Source of the DNA: CAIWHR01 sp963846855 | Lineage (GTDB): Bacteria; Pseudomonadota; Gammaproteobacteria; Burkholderiales; Casimicrobiaceae | Reading direction: 5' to 3' | Assembly (NCBI GenBank): GCA_963846855.1 | Contig: CAWJXK010000008.1 | Location: 1,956,440-2,020,439 of the forward strand | DNA length: 64,000 nt | Shown here: positions 8,636 through 16,810 of the stretch, piece after piece | Layout of the letters: the number at the start of each line of letters is the position of its first letter | Position numbering within the stretch: the stretch's first letter is position 1 | Notes under the pieces: generated by a model | What the model saw: the letters and a program-made list of their open reading frames with translations, nothing else | What the model was told of the DNA's origin: nothing | Databases searched by the model: none | Translations under genes and position numbers: made by a program

Positions 8636-10402
8636 TCAGCCGCCCGTGGCGACGTGATGGACCTTCTTGCCGGGCGAATAGATGTCCATGATGTTCCAGT
8701 GCCCGGCCGTCGGGACCGGCTCGTTCTGCATGTAGACATCGATGACGACGGGCCGCTTCGACCGGATCGCCTTTTGCAGCGCCGGCTTGAACTCGTCCGC
8801 CGACCCCACCTTGACGCCGTCGATGCCGTAGGCGCGGGCGATCGCCGCGTAGTCCGGCGACCACGACTTGCCATCCTTTTCGAACACCGTGCCGAAAGTC
8901 GTGCCGTAATGCGCGGCCTCGAGGCCGGCGATGGTGCCGAACGCATGGTTGTTCATGATCACCCAGACCACCGCGATGTCCTCCTCGAACGCGGTGGCGA
9001 GCGCCGCCGGGTTCTGGCCGAAGCCGCCGTCGCCCACCAGCGCCACGACGACGCGGTCGGGGCACGCGACCTTGGCGCCCAGCGCGGCGGGGGATCCGAA
9101 CCCCATCGTCGCGAAGCCACCAGGCGTGAAGATCGTCCCCGGCGTGTAGATCGGGAACTGCTGGCCTACGCCGTTCTTGTTCCAGCCCACATCCGTGCAG
9201 ATCAGCGCATCGCGCGGCAGCGCTTCGCGCAGGTCGGCCAGGATCCGCTCGGGACGCATGGGCCACGCGTCGCTTTCCATCGCCTTCTTGTTCCCGGCGA
9301 CGAAGGCCTTCCGGTTCGCCGCCATTTCCGCGAGGAGCTTCGGCCGCTGCACGCCCTTGGGCGCGATCCTTCGGACGACGCGGTTCAACACCTTCAGCGC
9401 TTCCCTGAGGTCGGCCACCGCGCCGATCGCCACCGGATAGTTGCGGCCAATTTCTGCGGGGTCGATGTCGATCTGGATCAGCTTCGACGGCGGGAAGCTG
9501 AACGTGTATTGATCCTCCCATGAGCTGCAGTCGGCTTCGGAGAACCGCGTGCCGAGGCCGAGGATCCAGTCGGCGCCCTTGCACTTGTCGTTGATGAACT
9601 TGGTGCCCCAGAAGCCCGTCATCCCGAGGATCAGCGGATGGTCGTCGGGCAGTGCGCCCTTCCCCATCAGCGTGTGCGCGACCGGCAGCGACAGGTGCTC
9701 GGCGAATTCGCGCATCTCGTCGGCGGCATCGGCGAGCAGGACGCCGCCGCCGACGTACAGCAGCGGCGTCTTCGCCTTGAGCAGCTGGCGCACGATCTCC
9801 TCCGCGGATTCGTCGTCGAGCGACGGCTTGCGCAGCACCTTGGTGTTGTCGAGCGCGCGCTTCCACAGCGCGACGTCGATCTCCTTCGAGAAGATGTCCA
9901 TCGGCACGTCGACCAGCACCGGGCCCGGGCGGCCGCTCTCGGCCAGCGCGAACGCCTTCTCGATGATTTCCGGGAAGAGGTGCGGCGAATCCACGCGCCA
10001 CGCGCGCTTGACGAACGGTCGGTAGATTTCGTATTGCGATGCGTCCGCATGCAGGTTCACTTCCTGATGCGGGTGCTTGCCGAAATAGTGCGACGGCACG
10101 TCGCCGGCGATCACGACCATCGGGATCGAGTCGAGCGCCGCGTTGGCGACGCCGGTCGCCGCATTGGTGAGCCCCGGGGAGAGGTGCGTCAGCAAGACGG
10201 ACGTCGTCTTCGACGCGCGTGCGTAGCCGTCGGCCGCGTGTGCCGCGATCTGCTCGTGCCGCGTGTTGACGAACTTGATCTTCTTGCTCCTGGAGAGCGC
10301 CGCGAGCACCGCGATGTTGGTGTGGCCGCACAGCCCGAAGATGTGGCGGACGCCGCGCGCCTCGAGGTATTTCACCAGCTGGTTCGCAATCGTGTCCTTC
10401 AT
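8636..10402 (-). CDS. thiamine pyrophosphate-dependent enzyme (acetolactate synthase-like)
   Basis: A 588-residue protein with the three-domain TPP layout. The N-terminal pyrimidine-binding domain carries the catalytic Glu in RHEQIAAHAADGYAR. A central domain begins near LLYVGGGVLLADAA. The C-terminal domain holds the cofactor motif GDGGFGQNPAALATA followed by MNNHAF. Such enzymes decarboxylate or cleave 2-oxo acids or transfer two-carbon units. GGAGCA precedes the ATG. The neighbouring acylating aldehyde dehydrogenase suggests it releases an aldehyde. An Xsc-like (sulfoacetaldehyde) or glyoxylate carboligase-like role cannot be excluded, and the specific reaction is unknown. Confidence 0.8.
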   Translation of the reverse strand: MKDTIANQLVKYLEARGVRHIFGLCGHTNIAVLAALSRSKKIKFVNTRHEQIAAHAADGYARASKTTSVLLTHLSPGLTNAATGVANAALDSIPMVVIAGDVPSHYFGKHPHQEVNLHADASQYEIYRPFVKRAWRVDSPHLFPEIIEKAFALAESGRPGPVLVDVPMDIFSKEIDVALWKRALDNTKVLRKPSLDDESAEEIVRQLLKAKTPLLYVGGGVLLADAADEMREFAEHLSLPVAHTLMGKGALPDDHPLILGMTGFWGTKFINDKCKGADWILGLGTRFSEADCSSWEDQYTFSFPPSKLIQIDIDPAEIGRNYPVAIGAVADLREALKVLNRVVRRIAPKGVQRPKLLAEMAANRKAFVAGNKKAMESDAWPMRPERILADLREALPRDALICTDVGWNKNGVGQQFPIYTPGTIFTPGGFATMGFGSPAALGAKVACPDRVVVALVGDGGFGQNPAALATAFEEDIAVVWVIMNNHAFGTIAGLEAAHYGTTFGTVFEKDGKSWSPDYAAIARAYGIDGVKVGSADEFKPALQKAIRSKRPVVIDVYMQNEPVPTAGHWNIMDIYSPGKKVHHVATGG

Positions 10403-10453
10403 CGCTTGCTCCTTCGGTCCTTGCGCACGCGCATCCGCCGCGCGCGATGTCGT

Positions 10454-11308
10454 TCAGTCGGCGCCACGTTCCGCTTCGGGAGGCAGCGCACGGCGCGCCG
10501 GCCCGCTGTAACGGTAGGGGATCTCCCGCGGCATCGGTCCCTTGATCCGCACGCCTTTCTGCTTCTGCTCCCACGCGTGCGCGAGGATGCCGACCGAACG
10601 CGACAGGACGAACAAGCCGCGGCCCAATTCCGGCTCGAAGCCGAGCTCGCAGAAGATGACGGCGGTGATGCCGTCGATGTTCATCGGGATGTGGCGCCCC
10701 TTGATCGCCTTCAGCGCGGCCTCGACCGCGTGCCCGATCGCAGCCCAGCGTCCGCTGACGGCGCCCTGGGCCTTCGCCTTCGCCACCAGCGCGAACAGCG
10801 GCGCCGTGCGCGGGTCGATCGGGTGGAAGCGGTGGCCGAAGCCCGGCACGATCTTCTCGCCGGCTGTAATGCGGCCGCGGATGATCTTCTCTGCCGACGT
10901 GACGAGATCCCCGGACGGCCCCGCCGCAGCGTCGATTTCGCGATAGAGCTCCATGCACTGCTGGCCCGCGCCGCCGTGGACGTCGTCTAATACGTTGATC
11001 GCGGAGGCCATCGCGCCGTTGACCGGCAGGCCGCAGGAAACCGCCATCTGCGCGATCGCGATCGACGGCGCGTGCGGGCCGTGATCGACGCCGGGCACCA
11101 TCGCCGCCTCGAGCAGCTCCGACTGGCCGCGCGACGGCAGGTCGCCGCGCAGCATCAGCCAGATCATGTCGGGAAATCGGACGTTGCCGATCAGCTCCTC
11201 GATCGGGTAGCCGCGAATCGCGATCTTGCCCGGGTGGATGTCGATGATCGACGTGTCCCACCACGCGGAGGCGTCGGCGAGCAGTTCCTCGGGAGTCTTG
11301 GTCGGCAT
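10454..11308 (-). CDS. citryl-CoA lyase / citrate synthase-like protein
   Basis: A 284-residue member of the citrate synthase superfamily, shorter than true citrate synthases (about 430), as expected for the citryl-CoA-lyase type. The superfamily's active-site positions are visible: VHGGAGQQ, PGFGHRFH and MNIDGITAV. It would join or split an acyl-CoA and an oxo acid. It sits 45 bp after the acylating aldehyde dehydrogenase and 51 bp before the TPP enzyme. The three probably act in sequence on a CoA thioester. Direction and substrates are unknown. Confidence 0.75.
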   Translation of the reverse strand: MPTKTPEELLADASAWWDTSIIDIHPGKIAIRGYPIEELIGNVRFPDMIWLMLRGDLPSRGQSELLEAAMVPGVDHGPHAPSIAIAQMAVSCGLPVNGAMASAINVLDDVHGGAGQQCMELYREIDAAAGPSGDLVTSAEKIIRGRITAGEKIVPGFGHRFHPIDPRTAPLFALVAKAKAQGAVSGRWAAIGHAVEAALKAIKGRHIPMNIDGITAVIFCELGFEPELGRGLFVLSRSVGILAHAWEQKQKGVRIKGPMPREIPYRYSGPARRALPPEAERGAD

Positions 11309-11353
11309 GGTGAAGCGTGCGGCGTGGAGTTCGGTGACGAGGCGGGCCCGGGA

Positions 11354-12805
11354 TCAGGTCGTGATCGTCTCGGCCGCGGCCTCGGATTCCATGGCCGGGT
11401 CGTAGAACGGGCCGAAGAGCTCCTCGTCGGACGGCTTGTCCTCCTTGATCGGCACCGACACCCAGGTCGTGTTGAGGTAGTGCTTGAGGTGGACGTTCTC
11501 GGAGATGACGTTGCCGCCCCATGTGCCGCAGCCCAGGCTCGAGGTCATCGGCATCCCGTTGTTGAACGCGCCGGCGTTGGCCTTCGACTGCGGCTGCCGG
11601 ACCATGATCCGCGACACGGGCGCCGCCATGGCGAGGCGATGGATGTGATCCTGGTCGAACGAGTAGATGCCGCACGAGTGGCCCTTGCCGCCGACTTCGT
11701 AGACGGCGCGCATCATGTCGAGCGCCTGGTCGAAGCCCTTGTACTTGTAGACCGCGAGCAGCGTCGTCAGCTTCTCGCCGGAGAAGTGATGCTCGCGGCC
11801 GATGCCGTCGCCGTGGACGATGATGAACTTGCGGTCGGCGGGAATCGTGAATCCCGCTGCCTTGGCGAGCTGCTGCGGCGAGATTGCGACCGTTTCGACG
11901 GTGCGATGCCGCTCGTCGTCCCACATCGCCTTGCGCAGCGCCTCTTTCTCCTGCGGGGAGGCGAGATAACCGCCCTCCTTCTGAAGTTGCGCGAGCAGCG
12001 CGTCGAAGATCGACGCCTCGATGATGAGGTTGCCGTCGGCCGAGCACCCCGAGCCGAAGTCCGACGTCTTCGACAGCCGTGTGTTGCGCGCGGCTTCCTC
12101 GATGTTCGCGGTCTCGTCGATGATCATCGTCGAGTTGCCGGCGCCGACGCCGTAGGCCGGGGTGCCGGAGCTGTAGGCGGCGCGCACCATCGGCTGGCCG
12201 CCGGTCGCGATGATGAGGTCGGCGCGCGCCATCAGCGCCTGCGACATCGGGATGTTGACCTTGGTGAGGCATTGCAGAATGTCAGCCGGCGCGCCTTCAC
12301 GCTCGAGCGCCTCGCGCATCAGGCGAACCGTCTCGAACGACGTCTTCTTCGAGCGCGGGTGCGGCGAGTAGATGACGACGTCGCGCGCCTTGATCGCGTA
12401 GATCGCGTTGCCTGCGGGCGTCAGGTCGGGATTGGTCGTCGGCACGATGCAGGCGATGATGCCCGCCGGCTTGCCGTACTTCACGATGCCTTTCTCCGGC
12501 AGCTCCTCGATGATGCCGACGCTCTTCTGGCGCAGCGCGTCGCGCAGCACGCCGCGGATCTTCATCCGCTTGCCCATCCGGCTTACCGCATCGCCCAGCC
12601 CGCTTTCCTCGATGCCCATGTCGACGAGCCGCGTGAACGTCCGCTTGTTCGCCACCGCCCATGCGACAGCCTGGCACAGCCGGTCGACGCGCGCCTGGTC
12701 GTAGGTCTCGATGATCGCCTGCGCTTTCCGCGCACGCGCGAAGACTTCGTCGAGCTCCTGCTGCTGTTCCAGGGTGATGCCTTTCTTCGATTCGGGGGCG
12801 GCCAT
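11354..12805 (-). CDS. acylating (CoA-dependent) aldehyde dehydrogenase
   Basis: A 483-residue aldehyde dehydrogenase of the CoA-acylating branch, related to SauS-type sulfoacetaldehyde and acetaldehyde dehydrogenases. The conserved IVPTTNPDLTPAGNAIYAIK, IIATGGQPMVRAAYSSGTPA and the catalytic Cys in FGSGCSADGN are present. It turns an aldehyde, NAD(P)+ and CoA into acyl-CoA. It is the first gene of the operon, so the region upstream (12806-13238) should hold the main promoter. The aldehyde donor is presumably the TPP enzyme two genes downstream. Confidence 0.85.
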   Translation of the reverse strand: MAAPESKKGITLEQQQELDEVFARARKAQAIIETYDQARVDRLCQAVAWAVANKRTFTRLVDMGIEESGLGDAVSRMGKRMKIRGVLRDALRQKSVGIIEELPEKGIVKYGKPAGIIACIVPTTNPDLTPAGNAIYAIKARDVVIYSPHPRSKKTSFETVRLMREALEREGAPADILQCLTKVNIPMSQALMARADLIIATGGQPMVRAAYSSGTPAYGVGAGNSTMIIDETANIEEAARNTRLSKTSDFGSGCSADGNLIIEASIFDALLAQLQKEGGYLASPQEKEALRKAMWDDERHRTVETVAISPQQLAKAAGFTIPADRKFIIVHGDGIGREHHFSGEKLTTLLAVYKYKGFDQALDMMRAVYEVGGKGHSCGIYSFDQDHIHRLAMAAPVSRIMVRQPQSKANAGAFNNGMPMTSSLGCGTWGGNVISENVHLKHYLNTTWVSVPIKEDKPSDEELFGPFYDPAMESEAAAETITT

Positions 12806-13085
12806 CTGCAATCCTCTTCGTGTCTCATTTCGCGACGGGCCGTTGCGCGGCGCGCCGGTCATCGCATGCGGAATCACCGGTCCCGTCCGTGGCTCGGACG
12901 TGGGCGGTGCCACCGTTGCTTCGCTTGATCGGGAAACTCCTCCGACTGCCGGGGACATTGCCCATCGGCATCGACGCTCCCGGGACCGCTGTGCGCGGCA
13001 TCTTTTGTTTGAAATCCGTGGGGCGTCGAAGCTGATGCCAACGATAGGTCGTCCGCGAAATCCGGGCAAGGGCGCATTGCGATAA

Positions 13086-13106
13086 TGTGTGCGCCACGCG
13101 CACACA
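13086..13106. promoter_or_regulatory. perfect 9+3+9 palindrome, candidate IclR operator
   Basis: TGTGTGCGC and GCGCACACA flank CAC in the 433-bp divergent gap between the aldehyde dehydrogenase gene and the IclR regulator. A CATTAT box reading leftwards overlaps its left edge, so a regulator bound here would cover the operon promoter. IclR proteins bind short palindromes as dimers, so this is the best operator candidate in the window. Binding itself is inferred. Confidence 0.55.
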
Positions 13107-13112
13107 AAACTC

Positions 13113-13140
13113 TTGCGCGGTCCACAAACTGGCGTATTCT
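13113..13140 (+). promoter_or_regulatory. candidate sigma-70 promoter of the IclR gene
   Basis: TTGCGC and TATTCT are separated by 16 bases, directed towards the regulator gene 98 bp downstream and just beyond the palindrome. The fit is fair, not strong. Autoregulation through the palindrome would be natural. Confidence 0.35.
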
Positions 13141-13238
13141 TCATCCAGAAAGGTGCTGAGTAGTGCGACATGGGCGCGTGCCGCCCATTTTGTCGAAACG
13201 GGTCCGGACCTGACCCCCCTCCCGACGGATCAAAACAC

Positions 13239-14123
13239 ATGCCGAAGCCCACCGCCACACTCCGAAGGACGCAACCGGAACACCTAGCCCCGGACGCGCT
13301 ACCCTCGCCGCCGTCGTTCACCGACCCGGACGCGCTCCCCGCCGACGCCATCGCCGGCTTCGCCGACGATCCGGATTTCGTGACCGCGCTGGCGCGCGGG
13401 CTGGCTGTGCTGCTGGCACTCTCGGACAAGCGGCGCCGCATGTCGATCGCGCAGGTGAGCCACCGCACCGGAATTCCGCGCGCTGCGGCACGGCGCAGCC
13501 TGCACACGCTTGCGAAACTCGGCTTCGTCGCCGCGGACGACGCCCGCCGGTTCTACCTGCGTCCGCGGGTCCTCTCGTTCAGCCACGCGTACCTGTCGGC
13601 ATCGCCGATCGCGGTGCTCGCGCAGCCGATCCTCGACCGGCTGGGCGAGTCGCTGCGCGAGGCATGCTCGCTCGCGATGCTCGATGGTGATGAGATCGTG
13701 TACCTCGCGCGCTCGACGTCGTCGCGGATCATGTCGCCTTCCCTCAACGTCGGCCGGCGCCTTCCGGCGTACTGCACGTCGATCGGCCACGTGATGCTCG
13801 CGCACTTGCCGCAGGACGAGCTCGACGCATATCTCGCGCGTGCGCGGTTCCACCCGTACACCGAGCACACGCCGAATACCGCCGAAAAGCTATTGACCCT
13901 GCTGACTGCGGTGCGCGAATCGGGGTTCGCGTTCGCGAGCCAGATGATGGAACCCCGGCTGTGCACGCTCGCCGTGCCGGTGCGCGACGCGGGCGGGCAC
14001 CACGTCGGCGGGATCAACGTCATCCTGCAAGGGCGCCTGTTCTCGCGCCGCGAAATGGCGGAGCGCTACTTCCACCCGCTGGAGCAGGCCGCGCTCGAAC
14101 TGGGGTCGCTGCTGGTGCCGTGA
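13239..14123 (+). CDS. IclR family transcriptional regulator (PcaR/PobR-like)
   Basis: A 294-residue regulator. The winged helix-turn-helix spans roughly residues 60-115 (MSIAQVSHRTGIPRAAARRS, then LAKLGFVA). The IclR effector domain follows with RLPAYCTSIGHVMLA and AVPVRDAGGHHVGGINV. The PcaR, PcaU and PobR regulators of protocatechuate, quinate and hydroxybenzoate pathways have this arrangement. The gene is divergent from the catabolic operon and is its likely activator or repressor. The start ATG at 13239 gives MPKPTATLRR. An upstream in-frame ATG would add an unlikely Cys/Pro-rich leader. Confidence 0.9.
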   Translation: MPKPTATLRRTQPEHLAPDALPSPPSFTDPDALPADAIAGFADDPDFVTALARGLAVLLALSDKRRRMSIAQVSHRTGIPRAAARRSLHTLAKLGFVAADDARRFYLRPRVLSFSHAYLSASPIAVLAQPILDRLGESLREACSLAMLDGDEIVYLARSTSSRIMSPSLNVGRRLPAYCTSIGHVMLAHLPQDELDAYLARARFHPYTEHTPNTAEKLLTLLTAVRESGFAFASQMMEPRLCTLAVPVRDAGGHHVGGINVILQGRLFSRREMAERYFHPLEQAALELGSLLVP

Positions 14124-14162
14124 GGGCGCGCGCCGAGTGCGCCAGCTCGTTGCGGCCCGGGC

Positions 14163-15779
14163 TCAGGATGGCGCGCGAATGCGCCAGACCGAGAGCACGT
14201 CGTCCTCGTAGTCCGGCGGGCCATAATGCTCTCGCACCCAGGCTTCGCATTCGGGCTCCGGCGCGCTCATGCCGGGGAGCCGCACCGGCCGGAAATAGGC
14301 GAGGTAATCCACGCCGCGTGCGATCAGCGTCGATCGGTCCTTGAGATGAACGGCGTTGCGAAAATCGAACCGCGCATCGGGCGGCACCTCGCCGTGGCGG
14401 CCTTGCGTGCAGGTGCCCCACAAATAGGCCGGAATGACCCGCTGATGACTGTCCCGCTCCCAGATCGGGGCGGGCCATTCGAAGCTTGCGTAACGGAACG
14501 GCGCGACGGCGACAGTGATGGATCCGCGCGGCGCCGCGGAGAGCGTCTTCCAGAAATCGGAATTCGAAATTCCCCCGGTACCGAGGCGGGCGGAATTGTA
14601 TCCCTTGCGATAGTCGTATTGAAAATACGAATGCTCGGCGTACGAGTTCGGCCGATCGAGAGTTTCCCGCAGCGGTGATGTGAGGCCGAGTGCCGCGAAC
14701 AGCGGAATCGCGGCGACAATCGTCCACGCCGCGCGCCTGCGTTCCCCGTCGAAGGCGCGGCCCATCGCATCGGCAACGCGCACCACGCCGGCGGATACCG
14801 CGAGGAGCAACAGCGGCACGACCGGCAGGAGATACCGGCCGAACGCGAGCGGCTTGTCCACCCACCAGGGTCTCGCGACCAGCAACGAGAGCACGGTCAG
14901 CACGGTCCCCAGCGTTGCCCAGCGCGCGATCGGGACCGATCGCCAGACGATTCCCCATCCGAGCGCCGCCAGAGTGACGCACGCGAGCACGACGCCGCGT
15001 GATTCGGTGCCGAACCACAGGAACGACGCGGCATAGAGCGTGTTCGCGAGTCACGCTGTCGATACCGGACTTCCCCGTGATCGCGCCGGGATCGAGCAGC
15101 AGCGGGGGCAGCAACGCGAGCGCTCATCGTCAATCCCGCCGCAATCGCCATGGCGATCAATGGCCGCCATGCCGTGCGCTCGCCGCGCCACGCCGTCCAC
15201 GCGCGGGCGAGGATCGGCGCGATCAGCATCGGGCCGGTGATCGCGTGGGTCCAGACCGACGAGACCGCAAAGCACGCCGTAGCCAAGTGCGGACTTCCAC
15301 CTGATTTCGGGCCCGGCCGACGCCCGTTCGAACAGCCCGTACGCGAGGTAGACGGCCAGCAGCGTCAGCGCGTACGGTCGAGCGATGCGCGAATACGAAA
15401 TCAGGAACGGCGACAACGCAAGGAGGAGCGCGAACAGCGCAATGACGCGCCCCTCGAGCCGCCCGCGCAGTCCCATCGGCAGGACGATCACTGTCAGGAG
15501 CCCGGCAACGATCATCGGCAGGCGCAGCGTGAATTCGCTGAGCGCGAATTGCTGCATCGCCACCCAATCGAGCAGCGCCAGCGGAATGCTGTAATCGGCG
15601 CCGCCGAAGGTCGTCACCATATGGGTGGGCGGGTAGTAGGTGATCTGGTGCACGAGGTGCCACTCGTCGTCCAGCAGCACCTGCGCCAGCACCTGGTCGA
15701 GACGCAGGAGCGCGCCCACGACGAACGCGGCAAGCAGGCACACCGGAAACAGCAGGCGCCGGCCTGCGGGAGACGACAC
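14163..15779 (-). pseudogene. membrane glycosyltransferase-like protein (GT39/ArnT type), three frameshifts
   Basis: The pieces read as one polytopic protein of about 530 residues. The start MSSPAGRRLLFPVCLLAAFV leads to LDDEWHLVHQITYYPPTHM, which resembles the Asp/Glu-bearing first periplasmic loop of dolichyl-phosphate-mannosyltransferase-type enzymes. RIARPYALTLLAVYL and many hydrophobic helices follow. The frame changes near 15260, 15115 and 15045, each time in the same direction, while the sequence sense continues. It ends with a soluble domain in the original frame. Either the gene is decayed or three single-base errors are present. The GTG start lies 2 bp after a small upstream frame. 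The donor and acceptor are unknown. Confidence 0.65.
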
Positions 15780-15781
15780 AG

Positions 15782-15976
15782 TCAGGATTCGCTCCGTGAG
15801 AGGATGTATTGTTCGAGTTCGGCGCTCGCAAAGCGAAGCGCGGCGCCACCGAGCACCGCGAGCGCGCCAATCGCGAGCCCGTTTCGGGCAAACGTGATCA
15901 GCCCGCTGTCGTTCTCATCCACAATCGCTGGCGGTATCGCAATGCCTGATATCCATCCGCATCGGGACGGGAGCAC
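15782..15976 (-). CDS. small membrane protein, hypothetical
   Basis: A frame of 64 codons with one hydrophobic segment (GLAIGALAVLGGAALRFA) and a charged tail. Its stop is 2 bp from the GTG start of the glycosyltransferase-like gene, so the two could be co-translated. No family was recognised and no ribosome binding site supports the GTG start. It may equally be a chance frame. Confidence 0.3.
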   Translation of the reverse strand: MLPSRCGWISGIAIPPAIVDENDSGLITFARNGLAIGALAVLGGAALRFASAELEQYILSRSES

Positions 15977-16042
15977 GATGCCTTGAGAGCCTGGCGACGA
16001 CTCGCCGGGATTCCCCGGCGCCTCCGCCCGACCGTGGTTCGC

Positions 16043-16810
16043 TCAATCATTCGCCAGCATGGAGAGCGCCCTGCGCATCGGGACATCCGAGATCCGCACG
16101 ACCCCCGTGAGCGGGTCGTCCATCTCGAGGATGAGAAAGATGGCGCCGGAGACCGACAACGCGCACAGAAAGAGTGCGGCGACAACGGTGGCGTTGCGCG
16201 GCGGCGAAAAGAGCCCGAAACCCATGAAGATCAGCGTCAGCCAGAACACGACGACGACCAGTAGCGGCGTCGAGATCGAGTCGTGCTGCTGCAACAGCAG
16301 CAGCCAGCGGTTGGCGTTCAAGTCCTCGGCCAGCATCAAAGCCCGCGCGCGAATCTCCCGCTGCGTGTCGCCCGCCGGTGAGAGCTTGCGGATCTCGGAC
16401 ACGAGGTCCTCGAGGTGGCTGCCCGCGACACGAGTCTGAAGCTGCGCGAGCCGGGAGGCGTCCTGCGAAGTCAGCGCGTCGACCGCGATCCCGTAGTTTC
16501 GACGCAGCCCGCCCCGAATCCCGGTCGCTTCAGGTCCGTATCGCAGGAGCGCGCGATCGAGCTGGACGACCTTGGACGCCGTCAGCGTCAGCTCGTCTTC
16601 CGTGCGGTCGAACGACCCCTTGGCGGACGACACGAGGAGACCCAGCACCAGCGCGGCCATCGTCGCGACCACGCCGATCGACAGCTTCACGATGTCCTTC
16701 GAGTCGTCGCTGAGATGGCGGTCGGGCAGCCGGGCCCGCAGCGCGAGGCCCAGCAGCGCGCCGCCGAAAATGAACGCGAGCACGACCGGTGCGACGAGGA
16801 GCGCCTTCAT
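16043..16810 (-). CDS. DUF4239-like integral membrane protein
   Basis: A 255-residue protein with two hydrophobic helices at the N-terminus (VVLAFIFGGALLGLAL and VVATMAALVLGLLVSS), a soluble middle of about 110 residues, and two helices near the C-terminus (LLVVVVFWLTLIFMGFG and ALFLCALSVSGAIFLI). This matches the layout of DUF4239 proteins, whose function is unknown. SFDRTEDELT after the second helix is typical. Its ATG overlaps the patatin stop (ATGA), so the two are co-translated. Confidence 0.75.
   Translation of the reverse strand: MKALLVAPVVLAFIFGGALLGLALRARLPDRHLSDDSKDIVKLSIGVVATMAALVLGLLVSSAKGSFDRTEDELTLTASKVVQLDRALLRYGPEATGIRGGLRRNYGIAVDALTSQDASRLAQLQTRVAGSHLEDLVSEIRKLSPAGDTQREIRARALMLAEDLNANRWLLLLQQHDSISTPLLVVVVFWLTLIFMGFGLFSPPRNATVVAALFLCALSVSGAIFLILEMDDPLTGVVRISDVPMRRALSMLAND

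Noticed and set aside
8580..12272. A 1230-codon minus-strand open frame
   Set aside because: It lies in another frame across three well-supported genes and is Arg/His/Gly-rich with no domain. It is a shadow caused by high GC.
11072..12928. A 618-codon plus-strand frame opposite the citryl-CoA-lyase-like and aldehyde dehydrogenase genes
   Set aside because: Antisense to genes with clear motifs, with composition typical of an antisense shadow.
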